Source: Streptomyces sp. NBC_00154 (GTDB lineage Bacteria > Actinomycetota > Actinomycetes > Streptomycetales > Streptomycetaceae). Taken from it: a stretch of DNA of 64,000 nucleotides. Position 1 is the stretch's first letter; the number at the start of each line of letters is the position of its first letter. The position numbers were made by a program, and so were the translations under genes. Shown here piece by piece: positions 53,054-60,798 of this stretch. The notes beneath the pieces are model-generated. The model was not told where the DNA came from. It did no database searches and saw nothing but the letters and a program-made list of their open reading frames with translations. The DNA is taken from positions 558,001 through 622,000 of the forward strand of contig NZ_JAPEMI010000001.1 in the NCBI RefSeq assembly GCF_026342835.1. The letters run 5' to 3'.

Positions 53054-54067
53054 TCATCGGGTGCCGCGCGCGGTGTACTCCTCCAGCTGCGGGACGTCGT
53101 CGGCGGTGACGATCGCCGGGCCGGTGAGCACCGGTTTGCCGCCGCCGATGACATTGCCGTTGGTCTTGTTGAGCCACAGTTCGTCGACGGCGAGATAGCC
53201 CTGGAGGTACGGCTGCTGGTCGACGGCGAAGCCGACCTCCGCGGCCTTGAGGCGTTTGACGACCTCGGCGTTCAGATCGAATGTGTCGACCTCGGCCTTG
53301 GAGTCGGAGCCCTCCTTGGCCTTGACGGATGCGGCGGCGAACGGCGCGCCGAGGGTGACGATCGTGTCGATGCCGTGGTCGGCCTGGAGCTTCGCCTCGA
53401 TGGAGGAGGTGGAGGCGGGCATGTTGGTGCCCTCGACGTTGAGGTTCTCGACCGCGCCCTTGAACGTCTTCTTCACTCCGGCGCACCGCTCCTCGAGCGA
53501 CACGTTGCCCTGTTCGTGGATGACGCAGACGGCCTTCTTGCGGCCGCGCTTGTTGAGTTCCTCGCCGACGGCCTCGCCGGCGACCTTCTCGTCCTGCCCG
53601 ATGTGGCCGAGCGCGCCGACCTCCGCGGAGAACTGCGCGCCCGAGTTGATCGTGACGACGGGGATGCCGGCCTTCACCGCCTTGGCGACGACCTCCTTGA
53701 CGGCTTCCGGTTTGGCGAGCGTGACGACGATGCCGTCGACCTTCTGGTCGATGGCGGCCTGGACGAGCTGGGCCTGCTCCTTGCCCTCCTTGTCGGCGGA
53801 GTACAGGAACTCGACGTTGTCCTTGGCCGCGGCCTGCTTCGCACCGCTGCGGACGATGTCCCAGAAGGTGTCGCCCTCCCCCGCGTGCGTGACCATGGCG
53901 ATCTTCATCCGCGGTGTGGAGACGCCCTTGACGCCCTGCCCGCCGCCGCTCCCGGACTTGTCCTCCGAGCTCTTGCCGCCGGAGCTGCTGCATCCGGTTA
54001 AGGCGGTGAGCGCGAGGCCGATGGTGCATATGGCGATCAGGGTTGCTGTCCTGCGAGGGGTACGCAT
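53054..54067 (-). CDS. Sugar-binding lipoprotein (periplasmic-binding type 1), copy 2
   Basis: A 337-residue paralogue of the neighbouring binding protein. The lipobox is L-T-G-C near residue 26, with the same landmarks: KIAMVTHAGEGDTFWDIVRS, AIDQKVDGIVVTLAKPEAVK, FAVDQQPYLQGYLAVDELWL, and an identical ending RGTR. ATG 54067 follows GGGAGAGAAGG-type sequence. A 164-bp gap separates it from copy 1, and it lies 94 bp downstream of the GntR gene. Two receptors for one channel may widen substrate range. Confidence 0.9.
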   Translation of the reverse strand: MRTPRRTATLIAICTIGLALTALTGCSSSGGKSSEDKSGSGGGQGVKGVSTPRMKIAMVTHAGEGDTFWDIVRSGAKQAAAKDNVEFLYSADKEGKEQAQLVQAAIDQKVDGIVVTLAKPEAVKEVVAKAVKAGIPVVTINSGAQFSAEVGALGHIGQDEKVAGEAVGEELNKRGRKKAVCVIHEQGNVSLEERCAGVKKTFKGAVENLNVEGTNMPASTSSIEAKLQADHGIDTIVTLGAPFAAASVKAKEGSDSKAEVDTFDLNAEVVKRLKAAEVGFAVDQQPYLQGYLAVDELWLNKTNGNVIGGGKPVLTGPAIVTADDVPQLEEYTARGTR

Positions 54068-54161
54068 GGTGGGTCCGCCTTCTCTCCCGGCCGCCCGAGT
54101 GCGGCTTGGGGAGTTCTAGCGGGGTGCGTCGGCGTCGTCAACGGGGCCGCCGGAGCGCTCG

Positions 54162-54920
54162 TCAGCGTACGAGGAGCTGGAAGTCGAAGGCGTAGCGCGA
54201 GGCCCGGTAGACATGGGAGGCGAATTCGACCGCCCGCCCCGTGTCGTCGTACGTGGTGCGCTCCATCGTCAGCAGCGGCGCGCCCTCGGGCTCGGCGAGC
54301 TGGGCGGCTTCCTCGGCCGTGGCGAGGCGGGCCCCGACGCTCTGGCGCGCGCTGTGCAGGGTGATACCGGCGGCCCGCATGATCCGGTAGAGACCGGTGG
54401 CTTCCAGACGTTCGGTGCCCAGGTCGACCAGGCCGGCCGGCACGTGGTTGCGCAGCAGGGCCATCGGTTCGTCGTGCGCGGACCGCAGCCGCTCCACGAG
54501 GTGGACGTCGGTGCCTTCCGGGACACCGAGGGCGGCGGCGATCCTGGCAGTGGCGGGCTCGATCCGGTTGCCCAGGACCCGGGTGGCGGGGCGCTGGCCG
54601 GCCGCCTCCAGATCGTCGTACAGGCTGCTCAGTTCGAGGGGCCGCTTGACCTGGCTGTGGACGACCTGGGTGCCCACCCCGCGGCGACGGACCATCAGGC
54701 CCTTGTCGACGAGCGACTGAATGGCCTGGCGGACGGTGGGCCGCGACAGGCCGAGCCGGGCCGCGAGCTCGATCTCGTTGCCGAGAAGACTGCCGGGGGC
54801 GAGCCGGCCCTGCTCGATGGCCGCCTCCAGCTGCTGGGACAGCTGGTAGTAGAGCGGGACCGGGCTGCTGCGGTCCACACCGAGTTCGAGGGCGGCGGGG
54901 TCGGCGACGGGTTTGGGCAC
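54162..54920 (-). CDS. GntR-family transcriptional regulator (HutC/UTRA type)
   Basis: A 252-residue regulator. The winged helix-turn-helix lies at about residues 15-85 (PLYYQLSQQLEAAIEQGRLA, GNEIELAARLGLSRPTVRQA). A UTRA ligand-binding domain follows (LERTTYDDTGRAVEFASHVY and a terminal strand FDFQLLVR). It likely senses a sugar or phosphorylated sugar and represses the binding-protein/permease/ATPase/kinase genes downstream. Sequences matching a TGTCAGGAC motif precede it and the dehydrogenase gene. GTG 54920 has only a weak ribosome binding site. Confidence 0.92.
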   Translation of the reverse strand: MPKPVADPAALELGVDRSSPVPLYYQLSQQLEAAIEQGRLAPGSLLGNEIELAARLGLSRPTVRQAIQSLVDKGLMVRRRGVGTQVVHSQVKRPLELSSLYDDLEAAGQRPATRVLGNRIEPATARIAAALGVPEGTDVHLVERLRSAHDEPMALLRNHVPAGLVDLGTERLEATGLYRIMRAAGITLHSARQSVGARLATAEEAAQLAEPEGAPLLTMERTTYDDTGRAVEFASHVYRASRYAFDFQLLVR

Positions 54921-54938
54921 GGCAGGAGCGTAGCCCTC

Positions 54939-54991
54939 ATGTCAGGACCACCGGTAGTCAGGTCGTCCCGTTGTCCGGTTGTCCTGACAAC
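54939..54991. promoter_or_regulatory. Predicted GntR operator region
   Basis: The region holds ATGTCAGGACCA (54939-54950) and a perfect palindrome GTTGTC-CT-GACAAC (54978-54991), which contains the reverse complement of the same TGTCAGGAC core. Three TYGTCC repeats are spaced exactly 8 bp apart (54963, 54971, 54979). It lies directly upstream of the GntR gene. The core recurs before the dehydrogenase gene at 57106-57117. Confidence 0.65.
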
Positions 54992-55140
54992 CCGCTGCCC
55001 GGGAGATGCGACAGGCCCGGGGCCACCCGGTCGCGGGCGGGTCGGCGGGCGACCTGAGCGGGGTGATCGTAGTCTGCGGGTGGGGTGCTCAGGGGGCGCG
55101 CCACCGGTGCCGTACGACGCGTCGACGTGAGGGAGAGCAG

Positions 55141-55560
55141 ATGTCCAAGCCACCGTTGCCGGACGAAGCCGTGGCCATGCTGAAGAAGGCGAACCCGGCC
55201 GTCATCACCACGCTCCGCCCGGACGGCCAGCCGGTGTCCACCCCGACCTGGTACCTCTGGGACGACGGCCGGATCCTGGTGAACATGGACGAGGGTCGCA
55301 AGCGGCTGGACCACATCCGCCACGACCCGCGCGTCACTCTCACCGTGCTGGACGAGGCGGGCTGGTACACGCACATCAGCGTCATCGGCCACGTCGCCGA
55401 GACACGCCCGGACGAGGGCCTCGCCGACATCGACAAGCTGGCCCGCCAGTACATGGGCAACGACTACCCCATGCGGGACCGCGACCGGGTGAGCGCCTGG
55501 ATCGAGATCGACCGCTGGCACGGCTGGGGCACCCTCAAGGACAACAGCCAACCGGGCTGA
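55141..55560 (+). CDS. PPOX-class F420-dependent split-barrel protein
   Basis: A 139-residue split-barrel protein. It has AVITTLRPDGQPVSTPTWYL, the typical first strands of Rv1155-like F420-binding enzymes, then RILVNMDEGRKRLDHIRHDP and WIEIDRWHGWG near the end. It would bind F420 or a flavin; the substrate is unknown. ATG 55141 follows GAGGGAGAG. It is a single gene, diverging from the GntR gene. Confidence 0.88.
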   Translation: MSKPPLPDEAVAMLKKANPAVITTLRPDGQPVSTPTWYLWDDGRILVNMDEGRKRLDHIRHDPRVTLTVLDEAGWYTHISVIGHVAETRPDEGLADIDKLARQYMGNDYPMRDRDRVSAWIEIDRWHGWGTLKDNSQPG

Positions 55561-55580
55561 CCAACTGCCGGGGCACCGGC

Positions 55581-55632
55581 CCCGCCGCGGCCGGCCGGCC
55601 GCGGCGGGAAGCGAAGGCCCGCGGGCCTTCGC
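55581..55632. terminator. Double palindrome between convergent genes
   Basis: CCCGCCGCGGCC (55581-55592) pairs with GGCCGCGGCGGG (55597-55608). Directly after it, GCGAAGGCCCG (55611-55621) pairs with CGGGCCTTCGC (55622-55632). Both stems are perfect. The site lies between the stops of two convergent genes and probably ends transcription in both directions. Confidence 0.75.
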
Positions 55633-55662
55633 ACGCGTGCCGGTCGGCTGCCGCGGACCGGT

Positions 55663-56793
55663 TCAGACCCGGAACGCCTGCCGTACCGAGCCGCCGACGA
55701 CGGCGCACCACGTGCTCGTCCCGACCTTGCCGTCGGGAACCAGGCCGTGCAGTCGCTGAAGGCCCTGGACGGCTCTCATGGTCGCGTGGTCGTACGTGCC
55801 CGTCGGTGCGGCATCGGCGTATCCCTTGCGGACGAGCATCTCCTGAAGGGCCACGACGGGCAGGCCGGTGGCGTGCTTGCCGAGGGTGGGTACGAGTGCC
55901 TCCCAGGTGGCACGGTCGAAGGTGCAGTCCGGGTCGACCGGTATGCCGTTCCTCGCCTGGAAGTCGTTCACGACCGGGTTCATGTCCTGGCCGAAGACGC
56001 CGTCGGCGGCCAGTTCGTACCCGAGGTCGGCGAGCAGGTACTGCGCCACCTTGACGACGGGGCCGCCGACGAACCGCCAGATGTCCGGCCACCGGCGCTC
56101 CGGTATCGCGCCGGCCGGCGTGCCCAGCGACTTCAGGACGCGCGAGCGGACCATCGGGAACTGTGCGTAGAAGGCAATGCCCGGGCAGTCGGTTTCGCGG
56201 AAGTCCCAGTGGCCGAAAATGTCCCAGGCGTTCAGGTCGAACTTGCGGCACACGACGATGCACAGGTCGACCAGCGCGTCGAGGAGGGCCTCGGGAGGGG
56301 TCTCCGTGATGTAGGTGCCCTCGTTCTCGATCCCGATCGCATTGCCGTTCTCGCCGGGACAGTGAGCGGCGGTCACCTGGTGCTCCCCGGCTTCCAGGGT
56401 CTCCAGGCTCCGGTGACGGCCCTCCAGGACGTAGCCGCCCCGGCTCACGGTGAAGTGCTGGCCGGTGTCCGCCCAGCCGTTGGTGTCCATGTGCAGGTCC
56501 TGGCAGTCCTTGGCCAGCTGGACGGCGTGCTCGCGCGAGTAGTCGGTGACGTTCGGGAACGCCATGTGGTGCAGGATGATCTTGTTGGTGGTGTTGCCGG
56601 TGATCTGGATGGTGCCGGCCGGCGGCCTGGCGCCCCAGCTGTCGCAGTCGATGATCCAGGGGAATTCCGCCGAGGGCGCCGCCTGGGCCGCGGCGGGGAG
56701 CGCCAGTTCGGTGCCGACGACCGCGGCGACCGCTCCTCCGAGGCCGAATCTGAACAGCGTACGGCGGTCGACTTCGTGCTCGCGCATGGACAT
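55663..56793 (-). CDS. Exported N-acetylmuramoyl-L-alanine amidase with two PG-binding domains
   Basis: A 376-residue exported cell-wall amidase. The N-terminus D-R-R-T-L-F-R-F-G followed by a hydrophobic stretch looks like a Tat signal. The Amidase_2/PGRP domain (about residues 60-215) has its zinc His in IILHHMAF and GHWDF and a Cys in DCPG, and cleaves the MurNAc-L-Ala bond. Two PG_binding_1-like domains follow (about 235-295 and 300-375; DLGYELAADGVFGQDMNPVV, VRKGYADAAPTGTYDHATMR). ATG 56793 follows GGGGGGA. It converges with the flavin-fold gene. Confidence 0.9.
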   Translation of the reverse strand: MSMREHEVDRRTLFRFGLGGAVAAVVGTELALPAAAQAAPSAEFPWIIDCDSWGARPPAGTIQITGNTTNKIILHHMAFPNVTDYSREHAVQLAKDCQDLHMDTNGWADTGQHFTVSRGGYVLEGRHRSLETLEAGEHQVTAAHCPGENGNAIGIENEGTYITETPPEALLDALVDLCIVVCRKFDLNAWDIFGHWDFRETDCPGIAFYAQFPMVRSRVLKSLGTPAGAIPERRWPDIWRFVGGPVVKVAQYLLADLGYELAADGVFGQDMNPVVNDFQARNGIPVDPDCTFDRATWEALVPTLGKHATGLPVVALQEMLVRKGYADAAPTGTYDHATMRAVQGLQRLHGLVPDGKVGTSTWCAVVGGSVRQAFRV

Positions 56794-57156
56794 GCAGTCC
56801 CCCCAGGGGTCACGGCGGCCTCTTCCGGCTGCCGACGGCAACGGGAGATTATGTGGCCCACACACGCAAAACCAGTCTTTCCGAAGATCGTTACGAGCCC
56901 CGCGGGGGCAGGACGGGGCGAATGGGAGCAAGTCGCCGGCCGCCGCACCCCTCCCCTTCCGAACCCACGGCATTCACGACGATTTGACGGCCTGTCAGAT
57001 CACCTGGGCATGATCACGTCGCCGGAGGGCCGGGCACTGAACGACGAGCCGTCAGAGACGGGGCTCGGGAGCCCTTCCCCTCCGAGGCACCGAACACGCT
57101 CTCGTTTGTCAGGACATATAGTTGACAGCGCAGCCGGTGGGCGGCACGTTGGGTGC
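56794..57156. other. 363-bp divergent spacer (amidase / dehydrogenase)
   Basis: No supported gene. It should contain both divergent promoters. The right end carries the predicted GntR site (57106-57117) overlapping CATATAGT, a plausible -10 element for the dehydrogenase gene. AT-rich bases near 56850-56890 probably belong to the amidase promoter. Confidence 0.5.
57106..57117. promoter_or_regulatory. Predicted GntR-type site before the dehydrogenase gene
   Basis: TTGTCAGGACAT matches 11 of 12 bases of the reverse complement of the palindrome core at 54979-54990 (TTGTCCTGACAA). It sits 40 bp upstream of the dehydrogenase start, next to a TATAGT-like -10, which is a good position for repression. 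Confidence 0.6.
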
Positions 57157-58161
57157 ATGCGTATCGGACTCATCGGCACCGGCCGGATCGGTTCCTTCCA
57201 TGCGGGTGTGCTGGCCCGCCACCCCGCGGTGGACACGCTGGTGGTGACGGACACCGACGGGGCAAGGGCGGCAGCGGTCGCCGCTCGGACGGGCGCTGCA
57301 GCAGCCGGATCCGTGGCCGAAGTGCTGCGCGCGGGGGTGGACGCCGTCGTGATCGCCTCGGCCACGTCGGCGCACGCGGAGCTGATCGGGACGGCCGCGC
57401 GTGCGGGGCTGCCCACGTTCTGCGAGAAGCCGATCGCGCTGGACCCTGCGGGGACGCTGAGCGCACTGCGCGAGGTCGAGCGGGCCGGGAGCGTGCTCCA
57501 GCTGGGCTTCATGCGCCGGTTCGACGCCGGGTACGCTGCGGCGCGCACCGCCGTGCGGGGCGGGGCACTGGGCAGGCTGCACACCGTGCGGGCGGTGACC
57601 TCCGATCCGGCGCCGCCGCCCGCCGCGTATCTGCCGCACTCCGGCGGTCTGTTCCGGGACTGTCTGGTCCACGACTTCGACATCCTGCGATGGGTGACGG
57701 GCCGTGAGGTGGTGGAGGTGTACGCCACCGGATCGGATGCCGGGCCCGCGATGTTCCGTGCGGCGGGCGATGTCGACACGGCGGCGGCCCTGCTGACCCT
57801 CGACGACGCCACGCTGGCCACGGCGACGGCGACCCGGTGCAACGGCGCCGGGTACGACGTACGGATGGAGCTGGCGGGCGAGCTCGGCCAGATCGCGGTC
57901 GGTCTCGACGAGCGCACCCCGCTGACGTCGGTGGAGCCACAGGGCCCCGCCGCCCCGGCCAAGCCCTGGCCGGGCTTCCTGGAGCGGTTCGCCCCGGCGT
58001 ACGAGGCGGAACTGGACGCGTTCGTACGGGTGGTGCGGGGCGAGGCGGCCAACCCGTGCGACGGCCGGGAAGCTCTGCACGCACTGCGGATCGCGGAGGC
58101 GTGCGAGCTGTCCCGGCGCGAGCACCGGCCGGTGGCAGTGGCGGAGATCCCGGCCGACTGA
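57157..58161 (+). CDS. Gfo/Idh/MocA oxidoreductase, inositol 2-dehydrogenase-like
   Basis: A 334-residue NAD(P)-dependent sugar or cyclitol dehydrogenase. The Rossmann motif G-x-G-x-x-G is in RIGLIGTGRIGSFHA, and the catalytic Lys in FCEKPIALD (E-K-P). The C-terminal domain carries GFMRRFDAGYAAA and GLFRDCLVHDFDILRW with the catalytic Asp-x-x-x-His-type pair (D/H). The H-D-F-D motif and overall form match myo-inositol 2-dehydrogenases. The shared operator motif links it to the ABC transporter and GntR gene, suggesting it oxidises the imported compound. Confidence 0.88.
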   Translation: MRIGLIGTGRIGSFHAGVLARHPAVDTLVVTDTDGARAAAVAARTGAAAAGSVAEVLRAGVDAVVIASATSAHAELIGTAARAGLPTFCEKPIALDPAGTLSALREVERAGSVLQLGFMRRFDAGYAAARTAVRGGALGRLHTVRAVTSDPAPPPAAYLPHSGGLFRDCLVHDFDILRWVTGREVVEVYATGSDAGPAMFRAAGDVDTAAALLTLDDATLATATATRCNGAGYDVRMELAGELGQIAVGLDERTPLTSVEPQGPAAPAKPWPGFLERFAPAYEAELDAFVRVVRGEAANPCDGREALHALRIAEACELSRREHRPVAVAEIPAD

Positions 58162-58176
58162 GGTGGAACTGCCCCT

Positions 58177-58593
58177 TCAGTTTCGGGCGGAGAGCACGGT
58201 CCCCTGGGCGACCGCACACAGGGTTTCCATGCCGTCGTCCGCCGCGGCGAACAGATCACAGCGGACGACGGCTTGGCGGCGGCCGGAGTGGACGACGATG
58301 GCCCGGGCGATCAGCGTGCGGCCGGTGGCGGGCCGGATGTACTGGATCGAGAAGCCGCCGGTGAGTACGGCCGGTCCGAGGGTCGTCCCGGCGGCGAACG
58401 TGATCGAGTTGTCGGCGGCGTAGGACAGCACCCCGCCGTGCACAAAGCCGTTCTGCTGCTGGAGTTCCGGACGGATGTCCACTTCGAGGGCGGCCGCACC
58501 ATCCCCGAAAGCGGTGATCCGTGCCCCGACGAGCCGGCTGAAAGGCTGGCTGTCGAGGACCTTCTGTGCCATCTGCAAATCAAGTCCGGTCAT
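58177..58593 (-). CDS. PaaI-type hotdog-fold thioesterase
   Basis: A 138-residue hotdog protein. The PaaI signature is GFVHGGVLSYAADNSITFAA (H-G-G with the catalytic Asp/Asn following). It would hydrolyse acyl-CoA thioesters, often of aromatic or phenylacetyl type. It lies 16 bp downstream of the P450 gene on the same strand, so the two are probably co-transcribed. Confidence 0.9.
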   Translation of the reverse strand: MTGLDLQMAQKVLDSQPFSRLVGARITAFGDGAAALEVDIRPELQQQNGFVHGGVLSYAADNSITFAAGTTLGPAVLTGGFSIQYIRPATGRTLIARAIVVHSGRRQAVVRCDLFAAADDGMETLCAVAQGTVLSARN

Positions 58594-58609
58594 GACACGC
58601 TTTCCTACC

Positions 58610-59788
58610 TCACCAGCGCACCGGCAGCCGTCGCACCCCCCGGATCAGCATCCCCGGCAGCCAGTCGAGCTCCCCGGTGTCCGGGGCGAGTTCGAGATCC
58701 GGGCACCGCTCCAGCAGCGCGCGGATCGCGATCCGGCCCTCCATACGGGCCAGCGGAGCCCCCATGCAGAAGTGGATACCGTGTCCGAACGCCAGATGCC
58801 CCTGGGTGTCGCGGCGGATGTCGAAGCGGTCCGGTTCCGGATAGCGGGCGGGGTCGCGGTCGGCTCCGGCCAGGGCGATCAGGACCGCTTCGCCGGCCGG
58901 AATGACCCGGGAGCCGATCCTGACCGGTTCACGGGTGAAGCGGAAGGTGGCGGTCTCCACCGGCCCGTCGTACCGGAGCATCTCCTCGACCGCACCGTCG
59001 ATCAAGCCGAAATCGGCGCGGAGTGCGGCCAGTTGATCGGGGTGGGCGAGCAGTGCGCGTACCCCGTTGGAGATCAGATTGACCGTGGTCTCATGACCGG
59101 CGACGAGCAGCAGGAAGGCCATCCCGACGAGTTCGTCGGACGACAGTCCGTCGCCCTCCTCGTCGCGCGCCCGGATCAGCGCACTCAGCAGGTCGTCGCC
59201 GGGCGAGCACCGCTTGTCCTCGATGAGCTCGACCAGATAGGCGCCCATCGAGCGGACCGCCTCGCCCTCCTCCTGCGCTGTCTTCGGGGCGACGATGCCG
59301 TTCGACAGCCGGCGGAACTCGTTGCGGTCCAGGTCCGGCACACCGATCAGCTCGCAGATGACCGTCATGGGCAGCGGGAAGGCGAGCGCGTCGACGAGGT
59401 CTCCTTGCCCGGCGGGCACCATCGCGTCGAGAAGTTCGCCGGTGATCTGCTGGACCCGCGGCCGCAGCGACTCGATCCTGCGGGCGGTGAACTCGCGGGC
59501 GACGAGCTTGCGCAGCCGGGTGTGGTGCGGCGCGTCCATCTCCAGCATGTTGGCGTTGATCGGATCGCCCGTGCCCGTCGCGTACGGCGTCGTCCGCCAG
59601 TCCTTGCCGAGCCGCTGGTCGGCGAGGGCCGCGCGGCCCTCCTCGTAACCGACGATCAGCCAGACCCGCTCGAAATCGTCGGTACGGATGGTGTGCACCG
59701 GTCCCTCGGCGCGCATCTTCGCGTAGTACGGATACGGATTCGCGGTGAAGTCCTGGATCCCGCGAAGATCGACGTCCACTGCGGACAC
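58610..59788 (-). CDS. Cytochrome P450
   Basis: A 392-residue soluble bacterial P450. The oxygen-activating helix motif is A-G-H-E-T-T (FLLLVAGHETTVNLI), the E-x-x-R is EEMLRYDGP, and the heme loop FGHGIHFCMGAPLAR carries the axial Cys. It resembles the CYP105/CYP107-type families common in Streptomyces. The substrate is unknown, and no ferredoxin or biosynthetic genes lie alongside. GTG 59788 follows GGGAGGGGG. Confidence 0.93.
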   Translation of the reverse strand: MSAVDVDLRGIQDFTANPYPYYAKMRAEGPVHTIRTDDFERVWLIVGYEEGRAALADQRLGKDWRTTPYATGTGDPINANMLEMDAPHHTRLRKLVAREFTARRIESLRPRVQQITGELLDAMVPAGQGDLVDALAFPLPMTVICELIGVPDLDRNEFRRLSNGIVAPKTAQEEGEAVRSMGAYLVELIEDKRCSPGDDLLSALIRARDEEGDGLSSDELVGMAFLLLVAGHETTVNLISNGVRALLAHPDQLAALRADFGLIDGAVEEMLRYDGPVETATFRFTREPVRIGSRVIPAGEAVLIALAGADRDPARYPEPDRFDIRRDTQGHLAFGHGIHFCMGAPLARMEGRIAIRALLERCPDLELAPDTGELDWLPGMLIRGVRRLPVRW

Positions 59789-59837
59789 GGTCCGCCCCCT
59801 CCCGGCCGGTTCGTCGATCTGCTCGGATCGACCCCCA

Positions 59838-60025
59838 TCACCCTACGTCGCCGGTGGAGTCGCCCTCCTCGTCGAGCAGACCCGCGTCGTGCACCAACAG
59901 CGCAATCTGAACGCGGTTGTTGATATCGCCGCTGCGCAGAGGAAGGCCGTGATGTCGACGACCCAGTCCCGTACCGTGCGGCGCGCTCTGCGGCCCTGAT
60001 CACCGGGCAGCTCGGGATCGGCCAT
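59838..60025 (-). pseudogene. Histidine kinase / response regulator deletion fusion (remnant)
   Basis: The frame starting at ATG 60025 reads MADPELPGDQG...RDWVVDITAFLCA, the N-terminal first membrane segment of a sensor kinase. From about 59940 a different frame gives NNRVQIALLVHDAGLLDEEG and a stop at 59838, the C-terminal end of a NarL/LuxR-type response regulator. The join is near CTCTGCGCAG. A former kinase-regulator pair has thus been collapsed by an out-of-frame internal deletion, and no functional product is expected. Confidence 0.6.
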
Positions 60026-60052
60026 CGCCGAGGGGAGCAGCCAGGGGTTCAC

Positions 60053-60477
60053 AACTGCTGGGCCAGCACCTCATTTGGCGAACATGGGCACGATTGAGTG
60101 AACGGTGTGACGATCGGTGGGTGTGTCTGGCGGGGTGTGCGTAGCGTATTCGGTGCGATCTGGGACGCCGGGTGTGGCGTCAGCGGTCGGGGCCCCGTGT
60201 CACCAGCGAGATGGTTCGGGGCCTCCCCGTCGCCTCTTGCCACACCCATATGGCCAGGTCGTAGGGATTCCGCCCGCCTGGGACGGACCGCATACGGGAT
60301 ATGCGTCGCCGACCAGCACGCGAAAGCGGAGGACCAGTGCGCCCAACACCGTTCGGGGCGTGCCAGTGAGTCGGGACTCACTCCTGCTCACTGCCCAGGA
60401 ACGGTACTCCGTGCGCGTCATATCGACAAAACTACTCAGGTGGCGGGCTGGTACCGGCCGTACGGGAGCGGGAGGCC
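60053..60477. other. Gene-poor spacer before the small membrane protein
   Basis: About 425 bp without a convincing gene. All frames have atypical composition. It contains GATTGAGTGAACGGTGTGACG near 60090, which may have been the promoter of the now defunct kinase gene. It has lower GC than its surroundings and resembles decayed sequence. Confidence 0.5.
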
Positions 60478-60525
60478 ACCGAAGTCGCCGGACCGGAGAC
60501 TTCGGTAGCACCGGACCGGAGACTT
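60478..60525. repeat. Hairpin plus 15-bp direct repeat
   Basis: ACCGAAGTC (60478-60486) pairs perfectly with GACTTCGGT (60498-60506) across an 11-base loop. The 15-mer CCGGACCGGAGACTT occurs twice, at 60488-60502 and 60511-60525. The repeat overlaps the hairpin, so alternative pairings are possible. It lies 64 bp before a small membrane protein gene. Confidence 0.6.
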
Positions 60526-60589
60526 AAGTCGCAGCGGGGCAGACCGGCGGCCGACGCGGCGGTGGGACCGTACGCGCGAGGCTCACGGG

Positions 60590-60793
60590 ATGAAGAAACT
60601 CTGCGAGTCGGTCGGCTTCATCGTCTTCATCCAGGGCGTCGCCGGGCTGCTCCACGAATGGACGGGCTGGTTCCGGCTCTGGGCGGTGGTGCGGAGAATG
60701 GAGTTCCTCGGTGGGTACGCGCTGTTCGTCAACATCGTGCTGGTGATGACGGGCGCCGCTGTCATGGTGGCAGCGGACCGGCTCAAGGAGTAG
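60590..60793 (+). CDS. Small two-helix membrane protein
   Basis: A 67-residue protein with two hydrophobic helices (about residues 8-30, VGFIVFIQGVAGLLHEWTGW, and 40-60, GGYALFVNIVLVMTGAAVMV). It starts with Met-Lys-Lys and ends with a short charged tail. Function unknown; such proteins are common in Streptomyces. It converges with the EamA transporter gene 5 bp away. Confidence 0.65.
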   Translation: MKKLCESVGFIVFIQGVAGLLHEWTGWFRLWAVVRRMEFLGGYALFVNIVLVMTGAAVMVAADRLKE

Positions 60794-60798
60794 TCGGC

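Noticed and set aside
51876..54029. A 717-codon minus frame spanning both binding-protein genes
   Set aside because: It is only in the correct frame for copy 1; across copy 2 it is frame-shifted noise. Each gene has its own start, signal peptide and stop.
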